Shown: piece by piece, positions 6,394-12,740 of the stretch
Numbering within the stretch: position 1 is the first letter of the stretch
How the letters are laid out: the number at the start of each line of letters is the position of its first letter
Virus record (IMG/VR): IMGVR_UViG_3300010885_027199
Location: 1-23,481 of that record
Reading direction: 5' to 3' (one strand)
Length of the DNA stretch: 23,481 nucleotides
Source: a virus
Made by a program: the position numbers and the translations under genes
Notes under the pieces: model-generated
Told to the model about the DNA's origin: nothing
Database searches by the model: none
Seen by the model: only the letters and a program-made list of their open reading frames with translations

Positions 6394-7207
6394 TGAATTC
6401 AGTCCCCTGATTTGGCAACAAATCAGCGCAAAGCCCTTTAATTGCAAGAAACTCCTCAGCGTAAGCCGGACAACTTGCAGCCAAGCCAAGTAATACTACA
6501 CTTGGAAGGTTCAACGACTAGATCGAAAGATCGTAGGACCCAAGTGGGTTCGAAACGGGGGCCTTGTAGTAGAGTTTTGAAATGTGGTCAAAAAAATATT
6601 CCTGCTGCCAAACATGCGCAAAAACAGAAAAACCGCATATGGCAAAAGGACTGTGCAAAATTTGTTATTTAGCTCGTTATCGCAACGATGACGCAAATCG
6701 TCAACGGATAACAAAGTTAAAAAAACAATGGTACTACGACAATTATGCCGACTGTTTACGGTACAGAAAAGAATACCGAGAACAAAAGCATTTTGACGGG
6801 CAAAGAAGCTCGGTTATTGCACGCGATGAGCAGCGCTGCTCTCGTTGCGGTAATACAAACAAACTTGTCGTACACCACAAAGATCGTTTAGGGCGCGGAA
6901 AAAAAAATCCAAACAACGTCCTCGATAATCTTGAAACAGTTTGTAGACGCTGTCATCTTTTAGAACACAAGATAGAGCTACAAGTTGCACGCACAGAAAA
7001 ATACGCCACACCCAAACTTTTAAAGTGTGGCCGCTGGAGCACGCAACATACTGCGTGTATTTCATGCGGCCTCACAACGTCACCACATGCGTCAAAAGGT
7101 TTATGCAACCGATGCAATGTGAGACGTTACGCTACAAGATGACATAGTCTGGTCCTGTATGAAAGTACAGGAGAATTAGCGGTAACGGCTAATTCGTAAC
7201 ACAAACG
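6394..7207 (+). mobile_element. Group I intron (IA-type) with internal HNH ORF
   Basis: An 814-nt self-splicing intron. The last exon base is T (6393) and the last intron base is G (7207), as group I requires. P1: exon GGAT (6390-6393) pairs with guide GTCC (6402-6405), with U-G at the cut. P2: CTGATTTG/CAAATCAG (6407-6414, 6419-6426). P3: 6429-6436 with 6559-6566, one mismatch. A P-element AATTGC begins at 6440. P6 is CCAAG/CTTGG. P7: GACTA (6516-6520) with TAGTC (7145-7149). P7.1 and P7.2 are at 6521-6532 and 6536-6551; these extra stems mark subgroup IA. Two 3' hairpins follow: 7153-7172 with a GAAA tetraloop, and 7173-7195. The HNH gene sits in the P8 loop, between P3' and P7'. A possible P10 is TTC/GAA. 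The intron is richer in A+T than its exons. Confidence 0.93.
6582..7142 (+). CDS. HNH homing endonuclease in the group I intron
   Basis: A 186-residue homing endonuclease that would cut intron-less copies of the ATPase gene and spread the intron. The HNH core has C86xxC89, the catalytic pair H98-H99, 'NNVLDNLETVCRRCH' with C121xxC124 and H125, and H129. It is flanked by two similar zinc ribbons. The first is C9xxC12 with C25xxC28 ('PHMAKGLCKICYLARY'). The second is C159xxC162 with C175xxC178 ('PHASKGLCNRCNVRRY'). Internal spacing is the same in both, so they look like a duplication. The basic middle region (residues 40-70) probably contacts DNA. The ribosome site is weak. The 3' end reaches to within three bases of the P7 strand at 7145, so translation could disturb intron folding. 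Confidence 0.9.
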   Translation: MWSKKYSCCQTCAKTEKPHMAKGLCKICYLARYRNDDANRQRITKLKKQWYYDNYADCLRYRKEYREQKHFDGQRSSVIARDEQRCSRCGNTNKLVVHHKDRLGRGKKNPNNVLDNLETVCRRCHLLEHKIELQVARTEKYATPKLLKCGRWSTQHTACISCGLTTSPHASKGLCNRCNVRRYATR

Positions 7208-7747
7208 GAAATTGAAAAGGGTTTGGCGGGCGTCGGTAGCTCCGGCCAGACGGACTCCGGCGTATCTGCCCGGCTGTTCGGCACGCTGCTGACGTGGCTC
7301 AACGACCACACCAGCGACGTGTTCTTCATCGGTACCTGCAATGACGCTAGCCAGCTGCCGGCGCCTTTCGCACGTGCTGAGCGTTTCGACGGCGTGTTCT
7401 TCGTAGACCTGCCGGCTGCCGATCAGCGTGCGGCGATCTGGGATATATATCTGGATCACTTCGGTATCGACAAGGGTCAGGCCAAGCCAGACGACTCAAA
7501 CTGGACTGGTGCTGAGATCAAGTCGTGCTGCCGCTTGGCTGCGCTGCTTGAGATCCCGCTTGTCGAGTCGGCTCAGAACGTCGTGCCGGTGTCGGTAACG
7601 TCGGCCGAGCAAATCGAGCATCTGCGCAACTGGGCTGAGGGTCGCTGCCTGTCTGCTGACAACAAGGGTATTTACACCCGTGTCGGCAAGCCAGTGCAGC
7701 AGCCGACCACCCGGCGCCGGATGGTCAACGGTTCGTCCGCGAACTGA
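7208..7747 (+). CDS. AAA+ ATPase (Ycf46-like), exon 2
   Basis: Last 179 residues of the split ATPase. It opens with EIEKGLAGVG, completing Walker B and supplying the catalytic Glu as its first codon. 'SGVSARLFGTLLTWLND' follows, then sensor 1 in 'VFFIGTCNDASQLP', an arginine-finger region 'RAERFDGVFFVDLP', the lid helices 'RAAIWDIYLDHFG', and a sensor-2-like 'WTGAEIKSCCRLAAL'. The C-terminal tail is basic and likely disordered (RRRMVNGSSAN). Read alone, the frame could only start at the TTG at 7223, with no good ribosome site, so a separate gene is unlikely. The substrate is unknown. Confidence 0.9.
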   Translation, partial: EIEKGLAGVGSSGQTDSGVSARLFGTLLTWLNDHTSDVFFIGTCNDASQLPAPFARAERFDGVFFVDLPAADQRAAIWDIYLDHFGIDKGQAKPDDSNWTGAEIKSCCRLAALLEIPLVESAQNVVPVSVTSAEQIEHLRNWAEGRCLSADNKGIYTRVGKPVQQPTTRRRMVNGSSAN

Positions 7748-7810
7748 TAGTTACAGCGTTGGCAACTGTGCAGTTGCAGCGCGTTGGTTCAAATAACAAA
7801 AAGGGAAAAC

Positions 7811-8758
7811 ATGTCAACAGAGACTGAAACACAGACGCCCGCCGCCGAAAGCATTGTCGGCACAGCGCGCGAAATGCGGCAGAGCATGGGCGCGGTCAAG
7901 CTGTCGTTCTCGTGGCTGGGTACGCACCGCAAGCTGTCGGATGCCCAGACCACGCAGGCGGCAAGTAGCTTCGATGCGGCGGCTGATCTCGTTTCGGCGT
8001 CCAAGAAGCTGATCGACACAAAGCACCCGGCATACAAGGCCGCTACGGCTATCAAGCACCAAGCCATGGCGTATTGGCGCGGCATGACCTTGCCCTATCC
8101 GCAGGAAGGCGTGCGCCTGATCCGTCAGGCTGACGTCGACGGATTCGAAGTCAAGATGCGGGAGTTCAAAGATCAGCTCGCCGCAGCCGCTGCCAACCTG
8201 CAGCTGGAATACGAGACGATCAAGATTGCCGCCCGTGAAAAGCTGGGGCAGTTGTATAACCCGGCAGACTATCCGCCAACTCTGGAAGGCATGTTCTCTA
8301 TTTCATGGGAATACCCGCCGGTTGAGCCGCCGCGGTATCTCATGAACTTCAACCCCGAGTTGTATGAGCAGGAGCAGAGCCGTATCCAGCAGCGCTTTGA
8401 GAACGCGGTTGCTATGGCCGAGGAAGCGTTTGCCGAGCAGCTGAGCGATATGGTGTCGCACCTGATCGAGCGGCTGGCCGACAATCCAGACGGCACGCAG
8501 AAGGTGTTCCGCACCAGTTCAATTGAGAACATCAAGGAGTTCTACGAGAACTTCCGCAAGATGAACGTGCGGTCGAACCCGCAGCTGGAATCGCTTATCT
8601 CACAGGCCAGCAACCTTGTCAGCGGCGTCAGTACACAGGAGATCCGCACCGACAAGTCGTTGCGGCAAAATCTGTCGGCGCAGATGTCGACACTGCAGAC
8701 AGCGTTGAATGACGTCATTGTCGATGCCCCTCGCCGGCGCATCATGAGCATGGAGTAA
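7811..8758 (+). CDS. Coiled-coil protein of the AAA+ module (possibly DUF3150-like)
   Basis: A 315-residue helical protein. Residues 25-50 carry 'AVKLSFSWLGTHRKLSDAQ'. The middle is rich in long helices ('FKDQLAAAAANLQLEYETIKIAAREKLGQLY', then 'SRIQQRFENAVAMAEEAFAEQLSDMVSHLIERL'), with a proline-rich 'WEYPPVEPPRYL' between. The 'KLs...W.G..rkL' start recalls DUF3150, a family of unknown function seen near MoxR-type AAA+ genes; this match is uncertain. It follows the ATPase by 63 bases and shares its preference for AAG and GC-rich codons, so it may be an adaptor or substrate. A GCAACTG/CAGTTGC dyad (7762-7777) lies in the leader. Start: ATG after AAAAAGGG; the earlier start at 7784 is less likely. 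Confidence 0.8.
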   Translation: MSTETETQTPAAESIVGTAREMRQSMGAVKLSFSWLGTHRKLSDAQTTQAASSFDAAADLVSASKKLIDTKHPAYKAATAIKHQAMAYWRGMTLPYPQEGVRLIRQADVDGFEVKMREFKDQLAAAAANLQLEYETIKIAAREKLGQLYNPADYPPTLEGMFSISWEYPPVEPPRYLMNFNPELYEQEQSRIQQRFENAVAMAEEAFAEQLSDMVSHLIERLADNPDGTQKVFRTSSIENIKEFYENFRKMNVRSNPQLESLISQASNLVSGVSTQEIRTDKSLRQNLSAQMSTLQTALNDVIVDAPRRRIMSME

Positions 8759-8760
8759 AC

Positions 8761-9759
8761 ATGTTTGAAGTCGTTTTACCGGCGCCGGAGCTGAAGCCAG
8801 ACGCTTCGGCGCCGGTGGCCAAAAAGCCCCGCAAAGCGCGGGCACCGAAACATGATTTCAGAGACGGCCGCGGCAAAGTATTTGCGCACCGACACGTATA
8901 CGGTAACGGCTGGGTCGAAGATACAGCCAAGGTTGCTGACACGGTTTATGTCGGCAGGCTTGCCGAAGTATTTAATAACGCAGTCATCGAAAACGACGTT
9001 GCAGTCAGAGATCGTGCAAAAGTCTGCGGCAACGCGTATGTCCGAGATCGTGTTCGGGTGATGCGGCGTGCGTACATCGGTGGTAATGCGCTGGTCTATG
9101 ACGACGCAACGATACGCGACGAGGCTATCGTCAATGGCGGCACTATTTGCGGGCACAGCGTTATCAAAGATAGCGCCATCGTGCGCGAGTATCCGTTCAT
9201 CAAGGGCGGTACACTCTGCGACAAATCGCAAATCAGCGGCTACGTACAGTTCTTAAACTCTACGGCGCAAAGTCACGTATATTTGCGGCACAATTGCATT
9301 GTGTTAAACGCGACGCTAAACGGTTATATTACCGTGAAAAACACAGCGCGGGTCATCAACAGTTCGTTGTATATGACAGCTAAGCACCGCGCGCACGAAC
9401 ACGATGAAAGCGGGCACCTGCTCGTTAGCGACGACGTCACAATCGTGGGTTGCGATAACTTTCACGCGTTTCTGCACATCAAGGGGCACACAAAGATCGT
9501 TGGCGGCGAAATCCGATTGTCGCCGGCATGGAACTCCGATACGCGCGAATATATCCGGGCTGAAACGCTGACAACGGCAATCTTTCCAAACGCCCGTATC
9601 CGCAATCTGGAACAGTTCCAAACGTATAACAACGCCGATATCAATGCTCGGGCTGGTACAGCGCAGGCCGTACTAGCGTCGATGCCCGCGATGCGGCAAC
9701 CGTTTGATTTTGCAGCTACGACTGGCCGGCGTGTAATGTCTACGGGAGATAACACATGA
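8761..9759 (+). CDS. Hexapeptide-repeat, beta-helix-like protein
   Basis: A 332-residue protein. From about residue 40 to 210 it is built of short repeats of the form V-x-(G/D)-x-A-x-V, for example 'VYGNGWVEDTAKVADTVYV', 'AVIENDVAVRDRAKVCGNA' and 'ALVYDDATIRDEAIVNGG'. This is the left-handed beta-helix pattern of hexapeptide acyltransferases and of phage and bacterial repeat proteins. No catalytic histidine arrangement could be assigned, so it may be purely structural. The first 35 residues are Pro/Lys-rich and disordered. 'TKIVGGEIRLSPAWNSDTREYI' near 240-270 departs from the repeat and may be a cap. GGAG stands 5 bases before the ATG; the previous stop is 2 bases away. The neighbour AAA+ module suggests co-expression, not necessarily joint function. 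Confidence 0.8.
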   Translation: MFEVVLPAPELKPDASAPVAKKPRKARAPKHDFRDGRGKVFAHRHVYGNGWVEDTAKVADTVYVGRLAEVFNNAVIENDVAVRDRAKVCGNAYVRDRVRVMRRAYIGGNALVYDDATIRDEAIVNGGTICGHSVIKDSAIVREYPFIKGGTLCDKSQISGYVQFLNSTAQSHVYLRHNCIVLNATLNGYITVKNTARVINSSLYMTAKHRAHEHDESGHLLVSDDVTIVGCDNFHAFLHIKGHTKIVGGEIRLSPAWNSDTREYIRAETLTTAIFPNARIRNLEQFQTYNNADINARAGTAQAVLASMPAMRQPFDFAATTGRRVMSTGDNT

Positions 9760-10019
9760 ACATCTATGTACGCCCGGACGGATCAGCGCAATGTGTCTAC
9801 GGCGAAGATATCAATTTGTCGCAGCTCGGCACGGTGGATATTCGGCGCGCCAGTCACGTCGAGCCGATACCAGATAAACCCGGTAAGTGGGGCGCAGATC
9901 TGGCGCCAGTAGGCGGGCCGTTTCTTGGGCCATTTGATACGCGCGCTGCGGCACTGGCCGCTGAGGTAGCGTGGCTTGATAATGAACTCACACAGCGCCC
10001 CGTTCACGTTACGAGGTAA
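9756..10019 (+). CDS. Conserved hypothetical protein (RRASHVEP type)
   Basis: An 87-residue protein. The pattern 'MNIYVRPDG..QCVY', 'IRRASHVEPIPDKPGKWGADLAPVGGP', 'LGPFDTRAAALAAEVAWL' is one I associate with small proteins recurring in phages and environmental bacteria; no function is known. It is predicted beta-rich with a C-terminal helix. It overlaps the previous gene by 4 bases (ATGA), with GGGAG upstream, so it is probably co-translated with the repeat protein. Confidence 0.8.
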   Translation: MNIYVRPDGSAQCVYGEDINLSQLGTVDIRRASHVEPIPDKPGKWGADLAPVGGPFLGPFDTRAAALAAEVAWLDNELTQRPVHVTR

Positions 10020-10021
10020 TC

Positions 10022-10351
10022 ATGCGTTGGTCTGTCGAAGATGAGATTGGGAAAAACCCAACTGGCTTTGCCGGTGAATTTGAGTTTGATATTGATTTCA
10101 CATACAACCCGGGCGACCCGGGTGTCATGTATGACAGCAATATGGAAGGTTACCCCGGACATGCGCCAAGTATCTCGCCTGAGAGCGTCATCTGTTCTTC
10201 GGTAAAATTCGAAGGCGACGAAGTGGGAAGACGCCCAACTGCGGCAGAGCAGCAAATGCTCAGCAAGTGGTTTTGGGTGTGGTTAGATGCAAACCCCGAC
10301 GAGTGCAGCGCTATTTGCGAAAGCGGTATGGCGCAATTAGTCGACGAATGA
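10022..10351 (+). CDS. Conserved hypothetical acidic protein
   Basis: A 109-residue acidic protein. The beta-rich N-terminal half has 'FDIDFTYNPGDPGVMYDSNMEGYPG'. The helical C-terminal half has 'PTAAEQQMLSKWFWVWLDANPDECSAICES'. The 'FTYxPGxPGxMY' element recurs in small phage proteins; function is unknown. GAGG precedes the ATG by 6 bases. It is the last gene of the run that starts at 4273; the promoter-like site at 10367 follows. Confidence 0.75.
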   Translation: MRWSVEDEIGKNPTGFAGEFEFDIDFTYNPGDPGVMYDSNMEGYPGHAPSISPESVICSSVKFEGDEVGRRPTAAEQQMLSKWFWVWLDANPDECSAICESGMAQLVDE

Positions 10352-10366
10352 CGAGAAAAGCTGGGG

Positions 10367-10395
10367 TTGCAGAAGAAAAATTAATCAGCTATGGT
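10367..10395 (+). promoter_or_regulatory. Sigma70-like promoter for the secreted protein gene
   Basis: TTGCAG (10367-10372) and TATGGT (10390-10395) stand 17 bases apart, close to the consensus spacing and each matching four of six bases. Transcription would start near 10402, leaving a leader of about 90 nt that contains two hairpins. The terminator at 10862-10902 closes a short monocistronic unit. Prediction from sequence only. Confidence 0.45.
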
Positions 10396-10417
10396 GCTGA
10401 TATCACTGAGTTGGTTG

Positions 10418-10468
10418 TGCATGGTGGAACCATGCATTTGGATAGCGGGCACATACGTTTGTGCCTGC
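10418..10468 (+). promoter_or_regulatory. Two tandem leader hairpins
   Basis: TGCATGGT (10418-10425) pairs perfectly with ACCATGCA (10429-10436) around a GGA loop. GGCACA (10448-10453) pairs with TGTGCC (10460-10465), extended by an outer GC/GC pair (10445-10446 with 10467-10468). They fill the leader between the promoter-like site and the AAGGAG ribosome site (10482-10487). They could stabilise the mRNA or bind a regulator. Confidence 0.5.
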
Positions 10469-10493
10469 ATGGATGTGTTTCAAGGAGTTTACG

Positions 10494-10829
10494 ATGAAGT
10501 CTTGTTTTGTTGCGATTGTTGCGGTTCTGTCGTTCGTGTCGTTCGCTGTTGCTGGCGACTCGGGCGAAATGAAGAGCGTGGTCGTCAATCATGGTCAGAC
10601 AGCCCCCGTGGCGGCTGCTCCTGCCCCCGTTGTAGTTGTAGCAGCTCCGGTTGCTGCCTGCACTGATTGCGTCGCTGCTCCGGCTCCGGTCTGCACCAGC
10701 GGGCGTTGCCAGACGCAGAAGCTCTACAACGTCGAGCAGGAAAACAGCGAGAGCTGCCGTAACCGTCTCTTCGGCGGGCACGTGGTGCGCAAGACCAACC
10801 GCACGGTGTACAAGCCCGTCCGTCGTTAA
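10494..10829 (+). CDS. Secreted Cys-containing Ala/Pro/Val-rich protein
   Basis: A 111-residue exported protein. A signal peptide spans residues 1-20: lysine, hydrophobic VAIVAVLSFVSF, and AVA before the likely cut at G21. The mature part has an Ala/Pro/Val stretch (residues 37-65) with C56xxC59, then C67, C72 and C88, and ends in a basic 'VVRKTNRTVYKPVRR'. The six cysteines (C4 included) and basic tail recall small secreted proteins abundant in Planctomycetes; this is from memory and is the main hint of host type. It may act in the periplasm or cell envelope, perhaps at lysis or in superinfection exclusion; those roles are guesses. It has AAGGAG 6 bases upstream, its own promoter-like site and leader hairpins, and a terminator just downstream. 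Confidence 0.85.
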   Translation: MKSCFVAIVAVLSFVSFAVAGDSGEMKSVVVNHGQTAPVAAAPAPVVVVAAPVAACTDCVAAPAPVCTSGRCQTQKLYNVEQENSESCRNRLFGGHVVRKTNRTVYKPVRR

Positions 10830-10861
10830 TCGCGACTAGTCAATATTGTCAGATCACGCCA

Positions 10862-10902
10862 CGGAGGGCGTCGAGTGTAAAAGCTCGGCGCCCTCCGCTT
10901 TT
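10862..10902 (+). terminator. Intrinsic terminator
   Basis: CGGAGGGCG (10862-10870) pairs with CGCCCTCCG (10889-10897). It continues into CGAG/CTCG after one T-G position, with an 8-base loop, and is followed by CTTTT. The stem is very stable but the U-tract is short. The next gene's GGAGG ribosome site starts only five bases after the T-run, so there is no room for a separate promoter. The terminator is probably leaky. Confidence 0.8.
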
Positions 10903-10916
10903 AACTGGAGGTACCC

Positions 10917-11429
10917 GTGGGAATTGATATCTATTTGGAATGGGACGGCATTAAGGAAGATGACAAGCAAGCGCAATGGCGTACAGGTTTCTCTGTAACC
11001 GCCGGCGGTGTCGGCTATTTGCGCGAAGCGTATCACGGCGGGCCTTATGCCACGAAGATCTTGTGCCGCGAAGCGTTTGAAAGCGAAACGTGTCGCGCGG
11101 ACATCCCCGCAGAGATACTTCGTGAACGCCTTACAAATGTGACTGAACCGGCGTACACAGGAAACAACGGCCACAATATGGCTATGCACATGCTGGCTAT
11201 GTTGCAAAGTATGGGCGCTGAAGTTGTTGGCGGGCCGATTGAAGAGAAAGACACAACGTCGCCTATGACCGTTGAAGAAGCTATTCGTGAGCGGCAGCGA
11301 CGCGTATACACCGGCGATAACGACGAAGACACAGAACATGTTGTCCAGTCGTTTCGGGATTTCGTATCGCTTGCCGAGCAGAAAGAACGCGAGACAGGAA
11401 AACCCTGCACAATCTACGCGAGCTACTAA
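10917..11429 (+). CDS. Conserved hypothetical protein (MGIDIYLxW type)
   Basis: A 170-residue protein. The N-terminus 'MGIDIYLEWDG', 'GFSVTAGGVGYLREAYHGGPYATKILCREAF', 'DIPAEILRERL' and C-terminal 'FVSLAEQKERETGKPCTIYASY' form a pattern I associate with phage and environmental hypothetical proteins; function is unknown. It is likely an alpha/beta protein in the cytosol. A GTG start with GGAGG 5 bases upstream is well supported. It is the first gene of the 10-kb run and may rely on readthrough of the terminator just before it. Confidence 0.8.
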   Translation: MGIDIYLEWDGIKEDDKQAQWRTGFSVTAGGVGYLREAYHGGPYATKILCREAFESETCRADIPAEILRERLTNVTEPAYTGNNGHNMAMHMLAMLQSMGAEVVGGPIEEKDTTSPMTVEEAIRERQRRVYTGDNDEDTEHVVQSFRDFVSLAEQKERETGKPCTIYASY

Positions 11430-11431
11430 GC

Positions 11432-11959
11432 ATGACCAGCCCGGGCAACGAACCGCTGCAAGAACACCCAACAGTGTTTGAAGTGCAGCAGCTCATAGAA
11501 CAATCACTGAACGGAGGCAAAGTGCCAACCACAAAAACAAAAACGCCTGTCGATACTATTAAAGAAACGTGCGGCATGCTGCAATCGTTTGGGTTTAATT
11601 ATCTTATTGCTGAGTATGACGGCAGCGGAGATTCTGGCGACTTTGACTACATCACGTTGATGCCGAAACATCCAGATTCAGGTGCCAGAGATATTAACGT
11701 TGTCAATGAAGAACATCAGAAATCATTTGGCGCTTTCAAACATGAAACGCTCGACAACGCGCGCACAAAGACGCAGAAAGAAACGCTGACAAGACAACTT
11801 GACGCGTTCGAAAAAGCCTTGTGGCAAATCCTGCCTAGTGGGTGGGAAATCAACGAGGGTAGCTTCGGCGAGCTACAGATTGATATTGCTAATAAGACGA
11901 TTCATCTGGTCGTGAACGAACGTATTTCCGACGTACACACATACGAACGAGATTTCTGA
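11432..11959 (+). CDS. DUF6878-like protein
   Basis: A 175-residue protein. Two blocks stand out: 'YLIAEYDGSGDSGDFDYITLMP' (about residues 57-78) and 'LWQILPSGWEINEGSFGELQIDI..KTIHLVVNER' (about 131-164). The pair 'YDGSGDSG' with 'GWEINEGSxGEL' is what I recall for the DUF6878 family, whose function is unknown. The first 45 residues look disordered. The ribosome site is weak, with the ATG 2 bases after the previous stop, suggesting coupling. The next gene begins at its last base. Confidence 0.75.
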   Translation: MTSPGNEPLQEHPTVFEVQQLIEQSLNGGKVPTTKTKTPVDTIKETCGMLQSFGFNYLIAEYDGSGDSGDFDYITLMPKHPDSGARDINVVNEEHQKSFGAFKHETLDNARTKTQKETLTRQLDAFEKALWQILPSGWEINEGSFGELQIDIANKTIHLVVNERISDVHTYERDF

Positions 11960-12213
11960 TGAAAAAGCAGCAACCATTACCGTCCGGGTTACAGTCAGCG
12001 CTCATTACCGCGCTTGAGTTTATCCGGGTTGTCGTGACAGATATGCCAAGGACGCGAGAACGAGTATTGACGGCAATGGATTTGTCTGACGAAGGATTCG
12101 ACGACGAGATCGACATACTTGAAAACCTGCTAGCTTCTTTAAGTCCACCTGATAACCCGCCGTATGACCGAATGGTTCCGCGGCTGGCGAATAAACGTAA
12201 AAAGGAGGAATAG
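11959..12213 (+). CDS. Hypothetical protein
   Basis: An 84-residue protein, helical in the first two thirds ('SALITALEFIRVVVTDMPRTRERVLTAMDL' and 'GFDDEIDILENLLASL') with a proline-containing link and a basic tail (ANKRKKEE). I do not recognise a family. It starts within the stop of the previous gene (TGATG) and ends within the start of the next (TAGTG), so translation of all three is likely coupled. Confidence 0.7.
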   Translation: MKKQQPLPSGLQSALITALEFIRVVVTDMPRTRERVLTAMDLSDEGFDDEIDILENLLASLSPPDNPPYDRMVPRLANKRKKEE

Positions 12214-12434
12214 TGCCGCTGTATTACGTAGACGTTTTATGGGGCACCAAACTTGGCAACCCGACCGTGACACGCGCCCGGGTTCATGCCGCTGACCATG
12301 AAGCAGCAATAGCGTATCTGCGTAATCGTGTCAGCAAGTACAAACGCTGCGGCAAGATTCACGGCGGCAGTGCAATAGAAGTTCCGCCCATAAACAAGAG
12401 AGATGATGTCTGCAATAACAACACCCGTGTTTGA
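12213..12434 (+). CDS. Hypothetical protein
   Basis: A 73-residue protein with a beta-helix-beta look: 'LYYVDVLWGTK', then 'HAADHEAAIAYLRNRVSKYKRCG', then a short tail. The pattern of a strand, a helix containing 'A..H..AIAYLRNR' and a further strand is common in small phage proteins of unknown role. The GTG start has AAAGGAGGAA upstream, an excellent ribosome site. It overlaps the following gene by 32 bases. Confidence 0.7.
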   Translation: MPLYYVDVLWGTKLGNPTVTRARVHAADHEAAIAYLRNRVSKYKRCGKIHGGSAIEVPPINKRDDVCNNNTRV

Positions 12435-12738
12435 CGGAAAAATATGGCGAGGATTAGCAAAAGCTTATGGCGTGCGCTTTATTGCCGAACTGTTCCCGTC
12501 TGCTAAAAACCCCGGATATTATCATTTCAGTGTTGTGTGCATGGCTGACGAAAATAACACGTCGTACGTAGACAGCACAAAACACGCAATCCTAGCTGAC
12601 AGCGCGTTGCAACTGTTAACTATTGCGTTAAAACGCGAAGGACTAGTAATAGCCGATATGCGGTGGCAAGAAGTAGCCAATAAAGCAGAACTACTTATTG
12701 AACACCCAGAACGCCCGCAAACTAACGGCAAGGCATAA
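12403..12738 (+). CDS. Hypothetical protein
   Basis: A 111-residue protein with no recognised domain. The sequence 'WRGLAKAYGVRFIAELFPSAKNPGYYHFSVVCMAD' suggests an alpha/beta fold, followed by a helix ('DSALQLLTIALKREGL'). Two tandem ATGs (12403 and 12406) share the weak site AAGAGAG; either could be used. Bases, especially in synonymous positions, are more A+T-rich than in the AAA+ module. Confidence 0.65.
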   Translation: MMSAITTPVFDGKIWRGLAKAYGVRFIAELFPSAKNPGYYHFSVVCMADENNTSYVDSTKHAILADSALQLLTIALKREGLVIADMRWQEVANKAELLIEHPERPQTNGKA

Positions 12739-12740
12739 CA

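Noticed and set aside
7223-7747. Exon 2 read as a separate gene from TTG at 7223
   Set aside because: It lacks Walker A and a ribosome site and joins exactly with exon 1 across a group I intron.
7762-7777. GCAACTG/CAGTTGC palindrome before the coiled-coil gene
   Set aside because: A single short dyad with a 2-base centre and no second copy; too little to call an operator.
10348-10497. 49-residue plus-strand frame with ATGA junctions at both ends
   Set aside because: It coincides with a promoter-like site and two hairpins, and the protein has no structure I can support. A leader explains the region better.
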